Assembly (NCBI GenBank): GCA_017547175.1
Contig: JAFYQI010000012.1
Coordinates: 78,716 to 142,715, forward strand
DNA length: 64,000 nucleotides
Source: Alistipes sp.
Lineage (GTDB): Bacteria > Bacteroidota > Bacteroidia > Bacteroidales > Rikenellaceae
Direction of reading: 5' to 3'
The notes under the pieces were generated by a model that saw only the letters and a program-made list of their open reading frames with translations, searched no databases and was not told the DNA's origin. Shown piece after piece: positions 10,672 to 19,330 of this stretch. Every line of letters begins with the position of its first letter. The stretch's first letter is position 1. Made by a program: the position numbers and the translations under genes.

Positions 10672-10893
10672 TTAATACTCCTCCTCGTTAAAGAAGAAAT
10701 CATCTTTCGACGGGTAGTCGGGCCAAATATCCTCGATCGACTCGTAAATATCGCCCTCGTCTTCGATCTCCTGCAGATTCTCAAGTACCTCCAGGGGTGC
10801 ACCGCTACGTACGGCGTAGTCAATCAACTCCTCTTTGGTTGCCGGCCAGGGTGCATCTTCCAATTTGGAAGCCAATTCAAGTGTCCAATACAT
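10672..10893 (-). CDS. DUF2795 domain protein
   Basis: 73 residues beginning MYWTLELASKLEDAPWPATKEELIDYAVRSG, the signature of the small DUF2795 family found widely in Bacteroidetes. The middle (APLEVLENLQEIEDEGD) is helical, and the tail is acidic with aromatic residues (DDFFFNEEEY). It is strongly conserved across relatives I recall, so it is likely functional, but no function is established. It is cytoplasmic with no membrane segment. It has its own promoter and terminator. Confidence 0.88.
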   Translation of the reverse strand: MYWTLELASKLEDAPWPATKEELIDYAVRSGAPLEVLENLQEIEDEGDIYESIEDIWPDYPSKDDFFFNEEEY

Positions 10894-10970
10894 GATTTTT
10901 CAGTTTTAAGTCTTTGTAATCAGTCTATTAGCTACGCTAAAAATCGTGTAACCCATTAATTAGCGGACTG

Positions 10971-11000
10971 CAAAAGTATAAAAAAAATATGAATTACAAA
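10971..11000 (-). promoter_or_regulatory. Promoter of the DUF2795 gene
   Basis: On the minus strand, TTTG (11000-10997), 18 bases, TACTTTTG (10978-10971). Spacing is one base shorter than the usual 19-20. The start codon is about 78 bases downstream. Confidence 0.55.
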
Positions 11001-11049
11001 TAAAAAAACCGAAAATTCACCTCTTTCTACCCGATTGAACACAACGGCT

Positions 11050-11601
11050 TTACGGGATCCACTCGATCTCGTCAACGCCGAGTTTATTGGCTAAATGGCG
11101 TCCCAAGAGGTAGAAGTAATCCGATAGGCGGTTGAGCCAGCGTTTGGCTGACGGATCAATTCCATAGTCGCGATCGGCTCGCAAGGTTTCACGCTCGGCA
11201 CGACGGCATACGGTGCGGCAGATGTGACACATCGAAAGGATGGGGTCACCGCCCGGTAAGGTAAACTTTGTAATTGGCGGCACTTCGCTCTGCATGCGGT
11301 CAATAGACTCCTCGAGACGCGTGATTGAACATTCGGATAGAGGTTGAACGCGATCTTCGCCTCCTCTACCAATCGCCAAAAGGGCCTCGACCGTCATGGC
11401 TTCGGCTAAGATGGTTTGCAATTCGGCGACATAACCTTCGCAAGCCTCCTTTTTACGCAGCAGATCAGCAAGCATTGCTACGAAGGCGGTTAGCTCGTCG
11501 ACCGTGCCATATGCTTCAACGCGCGAATCGCTTTTAAAGACCCTTTCGCCACCGATGAGTGACGTGAGCCCTTCATCGCCCTGTTTGGTATAGATTTTCA
11601 T
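11050..11601 (-). CDS. PduO-type cob(I)alamin adenosyltransferase
   Basis: Transfers the adenosyl group of ATP to cob(I)alamin to make coenzyme B12. The 183-residue protein has the PduO-type ATP-binding start (YTKQGDEGLTSLIGG) and the corrinoid/ATP region (SRVEAYGTVDELTAF, then CRTVCRRAER and NRLSDYFYLLGR). The CHICRTVCRRAER stretch carries extra cysteines compared with the usual AHVARTVCRRAER. It overlaps the upstream gene by 4 bases. No cobalamin riboswitch was recognised ahead of it. Confidence 0.93.
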   Translation of the reverse strand: MKIYTKQGDEGLTSLIGGERVFKSDSRVEAYGTVDELTAFVAMLADLLRKKEACEGYVAELQTILAEAMTVEALLAIGRGGEDRVQPLSECSITRLEESIDRMQSEVPPITKFTLPGGDPILSMCHICRTVCRRAERETLRADRDYGIDPSAKRWLNRLSDYFYLLGRHLANKLGVDEIEWIP

Positions 11602-12116
11602 AGTCGATAGTGTTGTTTTGGAAGGTTCTCATGAGTGAATAGGAGCACGTATCCTCGATGGTCGACCGAAGTACATGTATGCTCCTCAATGAGCTGATGG
11701 CATAAAGTAGCGCGCTCACGACCCGCATAGGGTGATAGAAGTGCAACTGTTGTATGATGTTGCACGGCATCTACAACCATAGCCCGTGTCCGCTTATCGT
11801 CAATCGATTCAGTCAACAAGCAAAGATCGCACGATGCATCGAGTCGATTGATCAAGAAATTCTGATAGCTGCATACGGTATAGAGATTTTGCAACTGCGT
11901 GGCTCGTCGACTACCTACACCCAATTGACGCAATGCTTCGTAGAGACGAGGATCGTTGGTCAGGAGTTTGCGTTTCATGAAGGCTTGACGAACCAACCGA
12001 TAGACAAAGGGTGAATGAACCCCATGGCCACGAAAATGACGGACACGCGATAGCTGTTTTGGTAGCATCGCGAGTCCGTATAGACGGCGCTTTAGGTTTC
12101 GCCCGTTGATCTTCAT
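11598..12116 (-). CDS. Short methyltransferase-like protein, probably degenerate
   Basis: 172 residues. The N-terminus has RHFRGHGVHSPFVYRLVRQAF, a motif I know from the start of Bacteroidetes class I SAM methyltransferases (HGIHSPFVYDF). The glycine-rich SAM-binding motif that should follow is not visible: the middle reads LYTVCSYQNFLINRLDASCDLCLL. Relatives are usually around 240-260 residues, so this copy looks shortened or diverged. It is translationally coupled (ATGA overlap) to the cobalamin adenosyltransferase gene. It may be an inactive paralogue; function unknown. Confidence 0.55.
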   Translation of the reverse strand: MKINGRNLKRRLYGLAMLPKQLSRVRHFRGHGVHSPFVYRLVRQAFMKRKLLTNDPRLYEALRQLGVGSRRATQLQNLYTVCSYQNFLINRLDASCDLCLLTESIDDKRTRAMVVDAVQHHTTVALLSPYAGRERATLCHQLIEEHTCTSVDHRGYVLLFTHENLPKQHYRL

Positions 12117-12132
12117 GCGATTGAAATTTCTC

Positions 12133-13422
12133 TTACTGCTTCAAAAGACCCGCCAAACGGCCCGTTGAGAAGGCAATTTGCAGGTTATAACCTCCAGTAT
12201 CGGCATCCAAGTCGAGCACCTCACCAGCCATGTACAAACCTTTCACTTTGAGCGACTCCATGGTATAGGAGTTGACCTCCGAACAACGTACACCGCCGGC
12301 CGTTGTAACGGCATATTCGAACGGCGCATAATCCGAGATCGGGAATGTCATACCCTTCAAAGTCTTTATCAAACGCGTGATTTCAGGCTCGGTCAGTTTC
12401 GAAATGTATTGTTTGGAGTGAATATCCAATTCACGCGAGAGAGGCATTACCAACGGCTTCGGAACCAGACGACGCAACAACTCGGAGAAGAACTCCGTGG
12501 GCTCCATCGACTCAATCTCGCGGGCAATACGTGCGCGGAGAGTCTCTTCATCGAGGGCGGATTTCAGGTCGAGTGTCAACTTTACAGTCTTGCCGTCAAT
12601 CAAGGCATCAACTGCATCACGACTCATGCGCAGAGCTACAGCACCCTCAATACCACGCTCCGAGAAGCCGATTTCGCCAAACTCCTCACGAATCACCTCG
12701 CCATCGACAAATAGTTTTGCCTGGACGTTGCGTAATAACAATCCTTCGAGGTATTTCATCTGTGCGTGAGTGCTCTTTAAGGGGGTCAACGAGGGTCGCA
12801 ACGGCTCAATCGTATGCCCCAAATCGGCTGCAAAGTGGTAGCCGTCACCGGTCGAGCCGGTTGCAGGATAAGAAACACCACCCGTTGTGAGAATCACATG
12901 CGCACACTCCTCCTTACGTTCGAAACCACGCTTATTGCGATAGCGTACACCGAACACACGACCACCAAGGGTCATGATCTCTGTTACGCGTGTTTCGTAC
13001 ATGATTTTCACGCCATTTTCAAAACAATACTCCAAGAGCGCATTGGCAATATCCCATGCTTTGCCGCTGCGCGGGAAGACACGCTCACCGCGTTCGATAT
13101 CCAGCTTGACACCCTGACGCTCGAAGAAACGAATTGTGGCACGGTTATTAAATTCGGAAAATGCCTGCGTGAGGAACTCTCGGTTAACGCGTACATGCTC
13201 TAAAAATTCTTCAGCAGGTCGAGCATTGGTGACGTTGCAACGTCCCTTACCCGAGATGCGCACCTTACGTCCCGATTTCTCCATCTTCTCCAGCAATAGC
13301 ACGCGCTTCCCCTGACGGGCTGCCGTACCTGCGGCCATCATACCTGCGGCGCCCGCACCTACAACGATGACATCATAGGGCTCGCGCTCGATTCTCTCTT
13401 CAGTTTGGTTCAGTTCTTCCAT
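12133..13422 (-). CDS. HI0933/BaiN-like FAD-dependent oxidoreductase
   Basis: 429 residues from the ATG at 13422. A longer frame to 13635 overlaps the thioesterase gene and a perfect promoter, so it is rejected. The N-terminal dinucleotide fold has VVGAGAAGMMAAGTAARQG followed by KMEKSGRKVRISGKGRCNVTN, the hallmark of the HI0933/YhiN/BaiN family. Near the C-terminus, VTTAGGVRCSEVN and GEVLDLDADTGGYNLQIAFSTGRLAG are also diagnostic. Members are flavoproteins of mostly unknown substrate; BaiN acts on bile acids in clostridia, which should not be assumed here. Confidence 0.88.
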   Translation of the reverse strand: MEELNQTEERIEREPYDVIVVGAGAAGMMAAGTAARQGKRVLLLEKMEKSGRKVRISGKGRCNVTNARPAEEFLEHVRVNREFLTQAFSEFNNRATIRFFERQGVKLDIERGERVFPRSGKAWDIANALLEYCFENGVKIMYETRVTEIMTLGGRVFGVRYRNKRGFERKEECAHVILTTGGVSYPATGSTGDGYHFAADLGHTIEPLRPSLTPLKSTHAQMKYLEGLLLRNVQAKLFVDGEVIREEFGEIGFSERGIEGAVALRMSRDAVDALIDGKTVKLTLDLKSALDEETLRARIAREIESMEPTEFFSELLRRLVPKPLVMPLSRELDIHSKQYISKLTEPEITRLIKTLKGMTFPISDYAPFEYAVTTAGGVRCSEVNSYTMESLKVKGLYMAGEVLDLDADTGGYNLQIAFSTGRLAGLLKQ

Positions 13423-13430
13423 AATATATA

Positions 13431-13462
13431 CAAAGGTAGCAAATAGGCTTGCTACTGCCAAA
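13431..13462 (-). promoter_or_regulatory. Promoter of the BaiN-like gene, eight bases from the start codon
   Basis: On the minus strand, TTTG (13462-13459), 20 bases, TACCTTTG (13438-13431). The -7 box ends only eight bases before the ATG at 13422, so the message should have almost no 5' leader. Confidence 0.72.
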
Positions 13463-13463
13463 T

Positions 13464-13952
13464 TTATTCGTGGGTTTCGCCCTCCAGGAGGAAGGGTTGG
13501 AATCGAAATTGCGTATCCGACACCTCGCGCGAGAAACAATAGTAGGTCAATTCGGCTTCGGTGCGTACCTCGCCCCCTTGCGTGAGTGTGACACTCATCA
13601 CCACAAACGAACGTTTTTGCTCTTTGAGTCGGCAACGCAATTCGATTGTATCGCCGGTGTGCGAGCTGACAGGTTTGCGGAATTTAACCTGTAGGTTGGT
13701 CGTCATGGCTGAGAGCTGCAATTTGCGACCGATCCACCAACCGCCAATCTCGTCGATAAGGGTCGATTGTATGCCCCCATGTAGCGTACCCAACCATCCC
13801 TCATAGTCGGGAGATGGGCTCCAAAGGCTGACCAATTCGTCGCCATCCTCCCAGAACTCCATTTTGAGTCCTTTGGAATTAGATGGGGCGCAGGCAAAGC
13901 AGTTGTAGCCTGCGTCGACAAGTGACAGCCAGGGGTTTTGAAGTTTCTCCAT
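13464..13952 (-). CDS. PaaI-type hotdog-fold thioesterase
   Basis: 162 residues from the ATG at 13952, five bases after the pectate lyase stop. An upstream ATG at 13985 would overlap that gene and is less likely. The hotdog signature GTLHGGIQSTLIDEIGGWW sits at about residues 77-95, followed by the long strands MTTNLQVKFRKPV and SFVVMSVTLTQGGEVRTEAELTYYCF. PaaI-type enzymes hydrolyse acyl-CoA thioesters; the substrate is unknown. Operon position behind a pectate lyase is probably just readthrough rather than shared function. Confidence 0.82.
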   Translation of the reverse strand: MEKLQNPWLSLVDAGYNCFACAPSNSKGLKMEFWEDGDELVSLWSPSPDYEGWLGTLHGGIQSTLIDEIGGWWIGRKLQLSAMTTNLQVKFRKPVSSHTGDTIELRCRLKEQKRSFVVMSVTLTQGGEVRTEAELTYYCFSREVSDTQFRFQPFLLEGETHE

Positions 13953-13957
13953 GCGAC

Positions 13958-15052
13958 CTATTTCTGCTCGATGCGTTTGATCCATTTCTTGTAGGCGCGC
14001 AATACATCGTTACCCTCGCCTACATACCAACTGTAACCTACGCGGCGCTCGGGCCATACCTTATCCAGTGAGTAGACCTTGATGCCATCGCGGTTGCAGA
14101 GGAAAATGGTGTTATCCTCCAACTCGTAAAAACGCGCCCAAAGGGGTTTAGCGTTCGGATCATCAACCAGACGTCGATCGGCCTTGATCGTCGGATCCTC
14201 AGGGTTGCCTTCGGGCATCGGAATGTTGATGATTTTTTTGCCCATGATTTTAGTCTTCTCATACCATGCTACAGCGCACTTGACAGCATCGATAATCTCC
14301 TCTGAAGGGTTCTCGATCGACATCAGGAAGAGGACAATGGCTGCACTCTCGCCGGCCGACAATCCCGGTAATTCATATGTACGCGCCTTTACAGGGACGA
14401 GCGTCTTTTGATCGTACTGCTGTGCCCAGACCGTCTTGACACCGTTTTGCACATACTGCGTGTCGAGAATCAGCTGCAGGCCCTTCTCGTACGACTCCTT
14501 GATCTGCGCACGAGTCTTTTTGTTGATCCAACTGTACTGCGGCTGATTGTTGAGTACATCCTGCCACATATTGAGTACACCGGTGATGATGTCATCATTA
14601 TAGCATATGGCATCATCGTGCCAGCCAATCCAACTGCCGTTCGGATACTGATTCCTGAGGATATACTCCACGCCGCGTTTGCAAGCCTTCAAATAGCGCT
14701 TCTCGCCTGTGAGAGTGTAAACCTCCGAGAGGTAAGCTACTTGCGGATAGATGTTGCGGTTGTCGAAGGTCGATTGACGATAGCGCGGTGTAAGCGAGTT
14801 GATCACCGAGTCGGTATCCATGATACCCAGCCAGTCGATATTCTTTGGCCAGCCGCCATCTTCGTTTTGGTAAGCCAGCAGATTTTCGGCAATCGAACGA
14901 TAGTCGGTCGGAGCGTATTGTTTGCACGATCCCGGCTCATGCTCGAGGTACCAGTGGTGGATGCAATCGCTAAAAAGGGCGATCGAAGGGGCTTGTTGAG
15001 CTACTGCCGTGCCACACGTAAGCGTCAGCAGTGCAATCAGAAAACGTTTCAT
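13958..15052 (-). CDS. Pectate lyase, polysaccharide lyase family 10
   Basis: 364 residues with a signal peptide (MKRFLIALLTLTCGTAVAQ), so secreted or periplasmic. It cleaves polygalacturonate by beta-elimination. PL10 marks visible are NEDGGWPKNIDW, STFDNRNIYPQVAYLSEVY, the calcium-site region GWHDDAICYNDDIITGVL, ARTYELPGLSAGES, and DDPNAKPLWARFYELEDN. Length is typical for single-domain PL10. No SusC/SusD pair lies nearby, so it is not in a standard polysaccharide utilisation locus within this window. The upstream region has a TATATTTG box at 15085-15078 but no clear -33 element. Confidence 0.92.
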   Translation of the reverse strand: MKRFLIALLTLTCGTAVAQQAPSIALFSDCIHHWYLEHEPGSCKQYAPTDYRSIAENLLAYQNEDGGWPKNIDWLGIMDTDSVINSLTPRYRQSTFDNRNIYPQVAYLSEVYTLTGEKRYLKACKRGVEYILRNQYPNGSWIGWHDDAICYNDDIITGVLNMWQDVLNNQPQYSWINKKTRAQIKESYEKGLQLILDTQYVQNGVKTVWAQQYDQKTLVPVKARTYELPGLSAGESAAIVLFLMSIENPSEEIIDAVKCAVAWYEKTKIMGKKIINIPMPEGNPEDPTIKADRRLVDDPNAKPLWARFYELEDNTIFLCNRDGIKVYSLDKVWPERRVGYSWYVGEGNDVLRAYKKWIKRIEQK

Positions 15053-15124
15053 GGAGTTGCTTGGTTGGTTTATTTTGCAAATATAAGAAAAAAACTAAAC
15101 GAGCGACGAGTGGAAGGTCGAAAA

Positions 15125-15160
15125 AAAGCGTTAAGGAATCAAATTGTTCCTCAACGCTTT
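15125..15160 (-). terminator. Terminator of pflB-pflA
   Basis: Stem AAAGCGTT-A-AGGAA / TTCCT-C-AACGCTTT with one mismatch and an 8-base loop. On the minus strand a run of Ts follows. It is 25 bases past the pflA stop. Confidence 0.8.
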
Positions 15161-15184
15161 GTCGCTGTATTTGCCTTTACTTGG

Positions 15185-15913
15185 TTAATTCACGAAAACC
15201 GAGTCAAAATACTCCTCGAACAGCTCTTTAGCTTGTTCTAACTGGGCAGGAGTATTCTCCTTCACCCCTTTGAGCGTGTACTCCAATCCCATTGCCTCGT
15301 ACTTATGTACACCGAGTGTATGGTAGGGCAAAATTTCAACACGCTCGATCATCTTATAGCAGCCCAACGCCTCACCCAAAGCACGAATATCGGCCTCGAA
15401 ATCACTGTGCCCGGGGATCAATACGTAACGCAACCAGAAGGGGCGATTGTGCTCCTCGAGCCAGGCAGCGGTGCGAAGTGTTTGTAAATTTTCGCGACCG
15501 GTTAAATCCTTGTGGTGCAACGGGTTGAATTGTTTCAAGTCAAGCAACACAAGATCCGTCAACCCCCACAATTCCTCTACCTCGGGGGTATGGATTGAAC
15601 CATTCGTATCGAGACAGATATGGATACCCTGCTCTTTGAGTCGTCGAAAGAGCGGAACGAGTTCACGAGCCTGCATGGTGGGTTCACCACCGCTGAAGGT
15701 AACACCGCCTCGCTTGCCGAAAAAAGGCTTTTCGCTCACGGCCATTTCCATGATCTCTTGCTCGCTCACCAAACGACACTCTCCTTTCGGGTCAATTGTG
15801 TCGGGGTTAGCGCAGTAGCGGCAACGGAAATTGCAGCCTTGCAGAAAGACTACAAGGCGCAATCCGGGACCGTCGAACGTGCCGAGCGATTCGTAGGAGT
15901 GTAAGCGAATCAT
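15185..15913 (-). CDS. pflA: Pyruvate formate-lyase activating enzyme (radical SAM)
   Basis: 242 residues from the ATG at 15913; the frame extends to 15976 only into pflB. PflA uses a 4Fe-4S cluster and S-adenosylmethionine to place the glycyl radical on PflB. The radical SAM cysteines are in CNFRCRYC (CxxxCxxC, about residues 28-35), preceded by GTFDGPGLRLVVFLQG. TFSGGEPTMQ and the conserved VLIPGHSD follow. It begins 14 bases after the pflB stop, forming the standard pflB-pflA operon. Confidence 0.96.
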   Translation of the reverse strand: MIRLHSYESLGTFDGPGLRLVVFLQGCNFRCRYCANPDTIDPKGECRLVSEQEIMEMAVSEKPFFGKRGGVTFSGGEPTMQARELVPLFRRLKEQGIHICLDTNGSIHTPEVEELWGLTDLVLLDLKQFNPLHHKDLTGRENLQTLRTAAWLEEHNRPFWLRYVLIPGHSDFEADIRALGEALGCYKMIERVEILPYHTLGVHKYEAMGLEYTLKGVKENTPAQLEQAKELFEEYFDSVFVN

Positions 15914-15926
15914 GGCCGATGCGATA

Positions 15927-18155
15927 TTACATGCGCTCGTGGAAGCTACGCGATATAACCTCCAGCTGATGCTCACGGCTCAGCTTAATGAAGTTAACAG
16001 CGTAACCCGAAACGCGAATCGTCAACTGCGGGTACTTCTCGGGATGCTCCATAGCGTCGAGCAGCATCTCACGGTTCAGTACGTTTACGTTCAGGTGGTG
16101 TGCACCCTTCGTGAAGTAACCATCCATGAGCGTCACGAGGTTCTCGATACGCGTCAGCTCATCAACACCCAACGACTTCGGAACAATCGAGAAAGTGTTG
16201 CTGATGCCGTCCTGCGAGTCGCGGTAACGGAGCTTAGCTACCGACGAGAGCGATGCGATAGCACCATTCTTGTCGCGACCATGCATCGGGTTGGCACCCG
16301 GGGCAAAGGCTACACCCTTCTCACGACCATCGGGCGTGGCACCGGTCTTCTTACCGTACATCACATTCGAGGTGATGGTCAGCACCGACAAGGTCGGACG
16401 TGCATTCTTGTATACGGGGTGCTTCTTCAGCTCCTCGTTGAAGAAGTAGATCAGGTCAACACCCAACTGGTCTACGCGGTCATCGTTGTTACCGAAGCAG
16501 GGGAACTCCTTTTCAATTGAGAACGACTCGGTCAGACCCAACTCGTTGCGCTTTACGGTTACCTTACCGTACTTGATGGCCGAAAGCGAATCGAGTACGA
16601 TCGACAGACCGGCCACACCATATGCCAGGTTGATGCGGGGATTCGTGTCAATGAGAGCCATCTGAGCCTTCTCGTAATAGTACTTATCGTGCATGAAGTG
16701 AATGATGTTCATCGCATCGTTGTAGACGCGAGCTACTTCCGTAAGTACCTTCTTGTAGTTCGACAAAACCTCCTCATAGTTCAGCAGGTCGCCCATCAGC
16801 GTCGGGATACCCTTCACGATCTGCGTACCTGTGTTCTCGCAGCGACCACCGTTGATGGCCAACAGCAGAGCCTTGGCCAGGTTGCAACGTGCACCGAAGA
16901 ACTGGATCTGCTGACCGATGGCCTGGTATGATACGCAGCATGCGATACCATAGTCATCCGAGAAACGCACCTCGCGCATCAGCGTATCGTTCTCGTACTG
17001 TACCGACGAGGTGTCGATCGAAACCTTGGCACAGAACTCCTTGAAGCCCTCCGGCAACTCGGGGCTCCAAAGTACGGTCATGTTCGGCTCGGGCGAAGGA
17101 CCGAGGTTGTAGAGGGTCTGCAGGAAGCGGAACGAGGTCTTCGTAACCTTCGTGCGACCGTCGTTGAATCGACCACCGATGGCCTCCGTGATCCAGGTCG
17201 GGTCACCGGCAAAGATGTCGTTGTAAGACTGCATACGCAGGTGGCGTACCATGCGCAGCTTGATGACAAACTGGTCAATGAGCTCCTGAGCGAACGACTC
17301 GGTGATGTTGCCCTTGTCCAGATCGTACTGAATATAGATGTCGAGGAACGACGATACGTTGCCGAGCGACATGGCGGCACCATCCTGCTCCTTTACGGCA
17401 GCCAGGTAGGCCATATATACCCACTGAACAGCCTCCTGAGCCGAGGTGGCCGGACGGCTGAGATCCAAACCGTAGTACTCACCCATCGTGCGCATGTCAT
17501 TCAGCGCCTTGATCTGCTCGGCTACCTCCTCGCGCAAGCGAATTGTGGCATCCGACATCGGTGAGCCCAGGTTCTTGAGATCCTCCTTCTTGGCCTCGAT
17601 CAGACGATCAACACCATAGAGAGCCAGACGACGATAGTCGCCGATGATGCGGCCTCGTGCATAGTTGTCGGGCAGACCTGTCAGGAAGCCCAACGAACGG
17701 AACGTACGAATCTCATCGGTGTATACGTCAAAGACGCCATCGTTGTGGGTCTTGCGGTAGTGCGTGAAGATATCTTTAACCTTCTCGTCTACCTCTACGC
17801 CCTGCTCACGGCAGGCACGCGATACGACGTTGATACCACCGAAGGGCTTGATGGCGCGCTTCAGCAGTTCGTCAGTCTGCAGACCTACGATCAACTCGTT
17901 CTCCTGGTCGATGTAGCCTGCTTTGTGCGAGGTGATGGTCGAAACGGTTTTGTTGTCTAGCGAGCGAACACCGCCACGCAGACGCTCCTCTTCGAGGGCC
18001 TGGAGGCACTTGTTCCACACCTTCAAGGTGCGCTCGGTCGGTTTTTCGAGGAATGCGGCATCGCCGTAGTACGGCGTGATGTTGGTCTGCACGAAATTAG
18101 CGACATCGATTTTGTCGCACCACAGACCGGCTTTGAATTGCATATTAGTATCCAT
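15927..18155 (-). CDS. pflB: Formate C-acetyltransferase (pyruvate formate-lyase)
   Basis: 742 residues from the ATG at 18155 (18143 is a possible alternative). It converts pyruvate and CoA to acetyl-CoA and formate during anaerobic growth. The adjacent active-site cysteines are in [10 protein letters not shown] (C406, C407), and the glycyl-radical loop is RVSGYAVNF (G717) 25 residues from the end. Length is close to E. coli PflB (760). The activase follows. The promoter lies just upstream, and a palindrome at 18218-18237 is a candidate operator. The whole enzyme is oxygen-labile, fitting a strict anaerobe. Confidence 0.98.
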   Translation of the reverse strand: MDTNMQFKAGLWCDKIDVANFVQTNITPYYGDAAFLEKPTERTLKVWNKCLQALEEERLRGGVRSLDNKTVSTITSHKAGYIDQENELIVGLQTDELLKRAIKPFGGINVVSRACREQGVEVDEKVKDIFTHYRKTHNDGVFDVYTDEIRTFRSLGFLTGLPDNYARGRIIGDYRRLALYGVDRLIEAKKEDLKNLGSPMSDATIRLREEVAEQIKALNDMRTMGEYYGLDLSRPATSAQEAVQWVYMAYLAAVKEQDGAAMSLGNVSSFLDIYIQYDLDKGNITESFAQELIDQFVIKLRMVRHLRMQSYNDIFAGDPTWITEAIGGRFNDGRTKVTKTSFRFLQTLYNLGPSPEPNMTVLWSPELPEGFKEFCAKVSIDTSSVQYENDTLMREVRFSDDYGIACCVSYQAIGQQIQFFGARCNLAKALLLAINGGRCENTGTQIVKGIPTLMGDLLNYEEVLSNYKKVLTEVARVYNDAMNIIHFMHDKYYYEKAQMALIDTNPRINLAYGVAGLSIVLDSLSAIKYGKVTVKRNELGLTESFSIEKEFPCFGNNDDRVDQLGVDLIYFFNEELKKHPVYKNARPTLSVLTITSNVMYGKKTGATPDGREKGVAFAPGANPMHGRDKNGAIASLSSVAKLRYRDSQDGISNTFSIVPKSLGVDELTRIENLVTLMDGYFTKGAHHLNVNVLNREMLLDAMEHPEKYPQLTIRVSGYAVNFIKLSREHQLEVISRSFHERM

Positions 18156-18178
18156 ATAACCTAACTCTAAAGATGCCA

Positions 18179-18210
18179 CAAAAGTACAATTATTTCGCTT
18201 ATATAGCAAC
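18179..18210 (-). promoter_or_regulatory. Promoter of pflB-pflA
   Basis: On the minus strand, GTTG (18210-18207), 20 bases, TACTTTTG (18186-18179). The start codon is 23 bases past the -7 box. Confidence 0.65.
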
Positions 18211-18217
18211 TTTTGAC

Positions 18218-18237
18218 AATACCTAAAGCTAGGTATT
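18218..18237. promoter_or_regulatory. Perfect palindrome between pflB and the nitroreductase, candidate operator
   Basis: AATACCTA-AAGC-TAGGTATT: two perfect 8-base half-sites with a 4-base spacer. It sits seven bases upstream of the pfl -33 element in the divergent intergenic region. No T run follows on either strand, so a terminator is unlikely. The regulator is unknown. Confidence 0.55.
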
Positions 18238-18334
18238 TATCGTTTTCGTCCACATTTTGGCAAAAAAGTACATTTTTTGTCGAAAAATGAGACCGCGATA
18301 TTTTGCTTTGAGGACCGAAATCTCGAACGGGGTA

Positions 18335-18365
18335 TTTGTATCTCGATTGCTTATCATTATCTTTG
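18335..18365 (+). promoter_or_regulatory. Promoter of the nitroreductase gene
   Basis: TTTG at 18335-18338, 19 bases, TATCTTTG at 18358-18365: an exact Bacteroidetes consensus. The start codon follows 18 bases later. Confidence 0.8.
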
Positions 18366-18383
18366 CAGTAAATAACGCAAATT

Positions 18384-19019
18384 ATGGCTGACAACTATTT
18401 GGAAAAGAAGATGGAGGATTACAAGGCGCGCACGGTGACTTCGAGCAGGAACCGTCCGAGTTTTGCGAAGCTGTTACGCAAGAACCGCAGCCATCGCGGT
18501 TATGACCCTTCGTTTGTAGTGCGCGAGGATCAGATGCGTCGTATTTTGGCGGTGAATCGCATGATTCCTTCGGCGCGCAATCTTCAAGCGTTGCGTTTCC
18601 GTCCCGTATTGCACGATGAAGCGCATAAAGTATTGCCGCATATCCGTTTAGGTGGTGCGCTACCCCAGCTGAATCTTCCCTATCCCGGTACGCAGCCCGA
18701 GGCCTTTATTGTGATCTGCTCAGCTGTGGCCCCCGACCATTATGTTTGGATTGATTTGGGTATTGCGGCGCAGAGTATGCTCTTGCAGGCGACTGAAATC
18801 GGACTAAACGGTATCATGATTGGCGCATTCGATAAGCGAGCCGTACAAGAGGCTTTGAGATTGGAGCGTGAACCTCTGTTGGTGATTGCTTTGGGCAAAG
18901 GAATCGAGCAGATTGAGTTGGTCGACATTCATGCCGAGGAGCCCCGAGCTTACTATCGTGACGAGCAGGGTGTGCATTACGTCCCGAAAGTATGCTTGGA
19001 AGATTTAATCTTAAAATAA
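18384..19019 (+). CDS. Nitroreductase-family protein
   Basis: 211 residues. FMN-binding nitroreductase-fold features include RNRSHRGYDPSFVV, SARNLQALRFRPVL (the usual SNxQPWRF region), WIDLGIAAQSMLLQATEIGLNGIMIGAFD and LLVIALGKG. Family members reduce nitro-compounds, quinones or flavins with NAD(P)H. Here the substrate is unknown. The long polar N-terminus (first 30 residues) is unusual for the family. It is divergent from pflB and may share control through the palindrome between them. Confidence 0.85.
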   Translation: MADNYLEKKMEDYKARTVTSSRNRPSFAKLLRKNRSHRGYDPSFVVREDQMRRILAVNRMIPSARNLQALRFRPVLHDEAHKVLPHIRLGGALPQLNLPYPGTQPEAFIVICSAVAPDHYVWIDLGIAAQSMLLQATEIGLNGIMIGAFDKRAVQEALRLEREPLLVIALGKGIEQIELVDIHAEEPRAYYRDEQGVHYVPKVCLEDLILK

Positions 19020-19020
19020 G

Positions 19021-19052
19021 GTTGCAAAATTCATTTTCTCCATATATCTTTG
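19021..19052 (+). promoter_or_regulatory. Promoter of tRNA-Gly
   Basis: GTTG at 19021-19024, 20 bases, TATCTTTG at 19045-19052. The tRNA begins 11 bases later. Confidence 0.65.
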
Positions 19053-19062
19053 TCACACCAAT

Positions 19063-19135
19063 GCGGTAGTAGCTCAGTCGGTAGAGCATTAGCTTCCCAA
19101 GCTGAGGGTCGCGAGTTCGAGCCTCGTCTACCGCT
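19063..19135 (+). tRNA. tRNA-Gly (anticodon CCC)
   Basis: A 73-base cloverleaf: acceptor GCGGTAG/CTACCGC, D arm GCTC-AGTCGGTA-GAGC, anticodon arm TTAGC-TTCCCAA-GCTGA, T arm GCGAG-TTCGAGC-CTCGT, discriminator T. The anticodon CCC reads GGG. CCA is not encoded. Confidence 0.95.
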
Positions 19136-19147
19136 CATGGAACGACA

Positions 19148-19165
19148 GACAGCCTTCGGGCTGTC
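19148..19165 (+). terminator. Terminator of tRNA-Gly
   Basis: GACAGCC-TTCG-GGCTGTC followed by eight Ts. An outer pairing of GGAACGACA with TGTCGTTCC encloses the whole unit. Confidence 0.85.
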
Positions 19166-19185
19166 TTTTTTTTGTCGTTCCACGA

Positions 19186-19330
19186 GCGGTATTTACCGCA
19201 TCGATATAGACAATCCCTCCAAACCTCCCTTTGATAAGGGAGGCTTCATGATTTACTATTTTGTTGTCTAGGCTCTTGCGAGCGACCCTCATCACCCCTT
19301 CCAGGGGTCGGGAGGTAAGTATCATGCATA
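19186..19330. repeat. Palindrome-rich intergenic stretch, REP-like
   Basis: The 308-base gap after tRNA-Gly holds two short perfect palindromes: CCTCCCTT-TGAT-AAGGGAGG at 19224-19243 and ACCCCT-TCC-AGGGGT at 19294-19308. The surrounding text resembles dispersed intergenic repeats I recall from gut bacterial genomes, but copy number cannot be seen here. No reading frame in it looks real. Confidence 0.4.

Noticed and set aside
11602..11650. Cobalamin riboswitch ahead of the adenosyltransferase
   Set aside because: The gene overlaps its upstream neighbour, and no B12-box-like sequence was seen before either gene.
14408..15241. 277-residue open frame on plus opposite the PL10 lyase
   Set aside because: Antisense shadow; it runs through the terminator and the intergenic gap after pflA.
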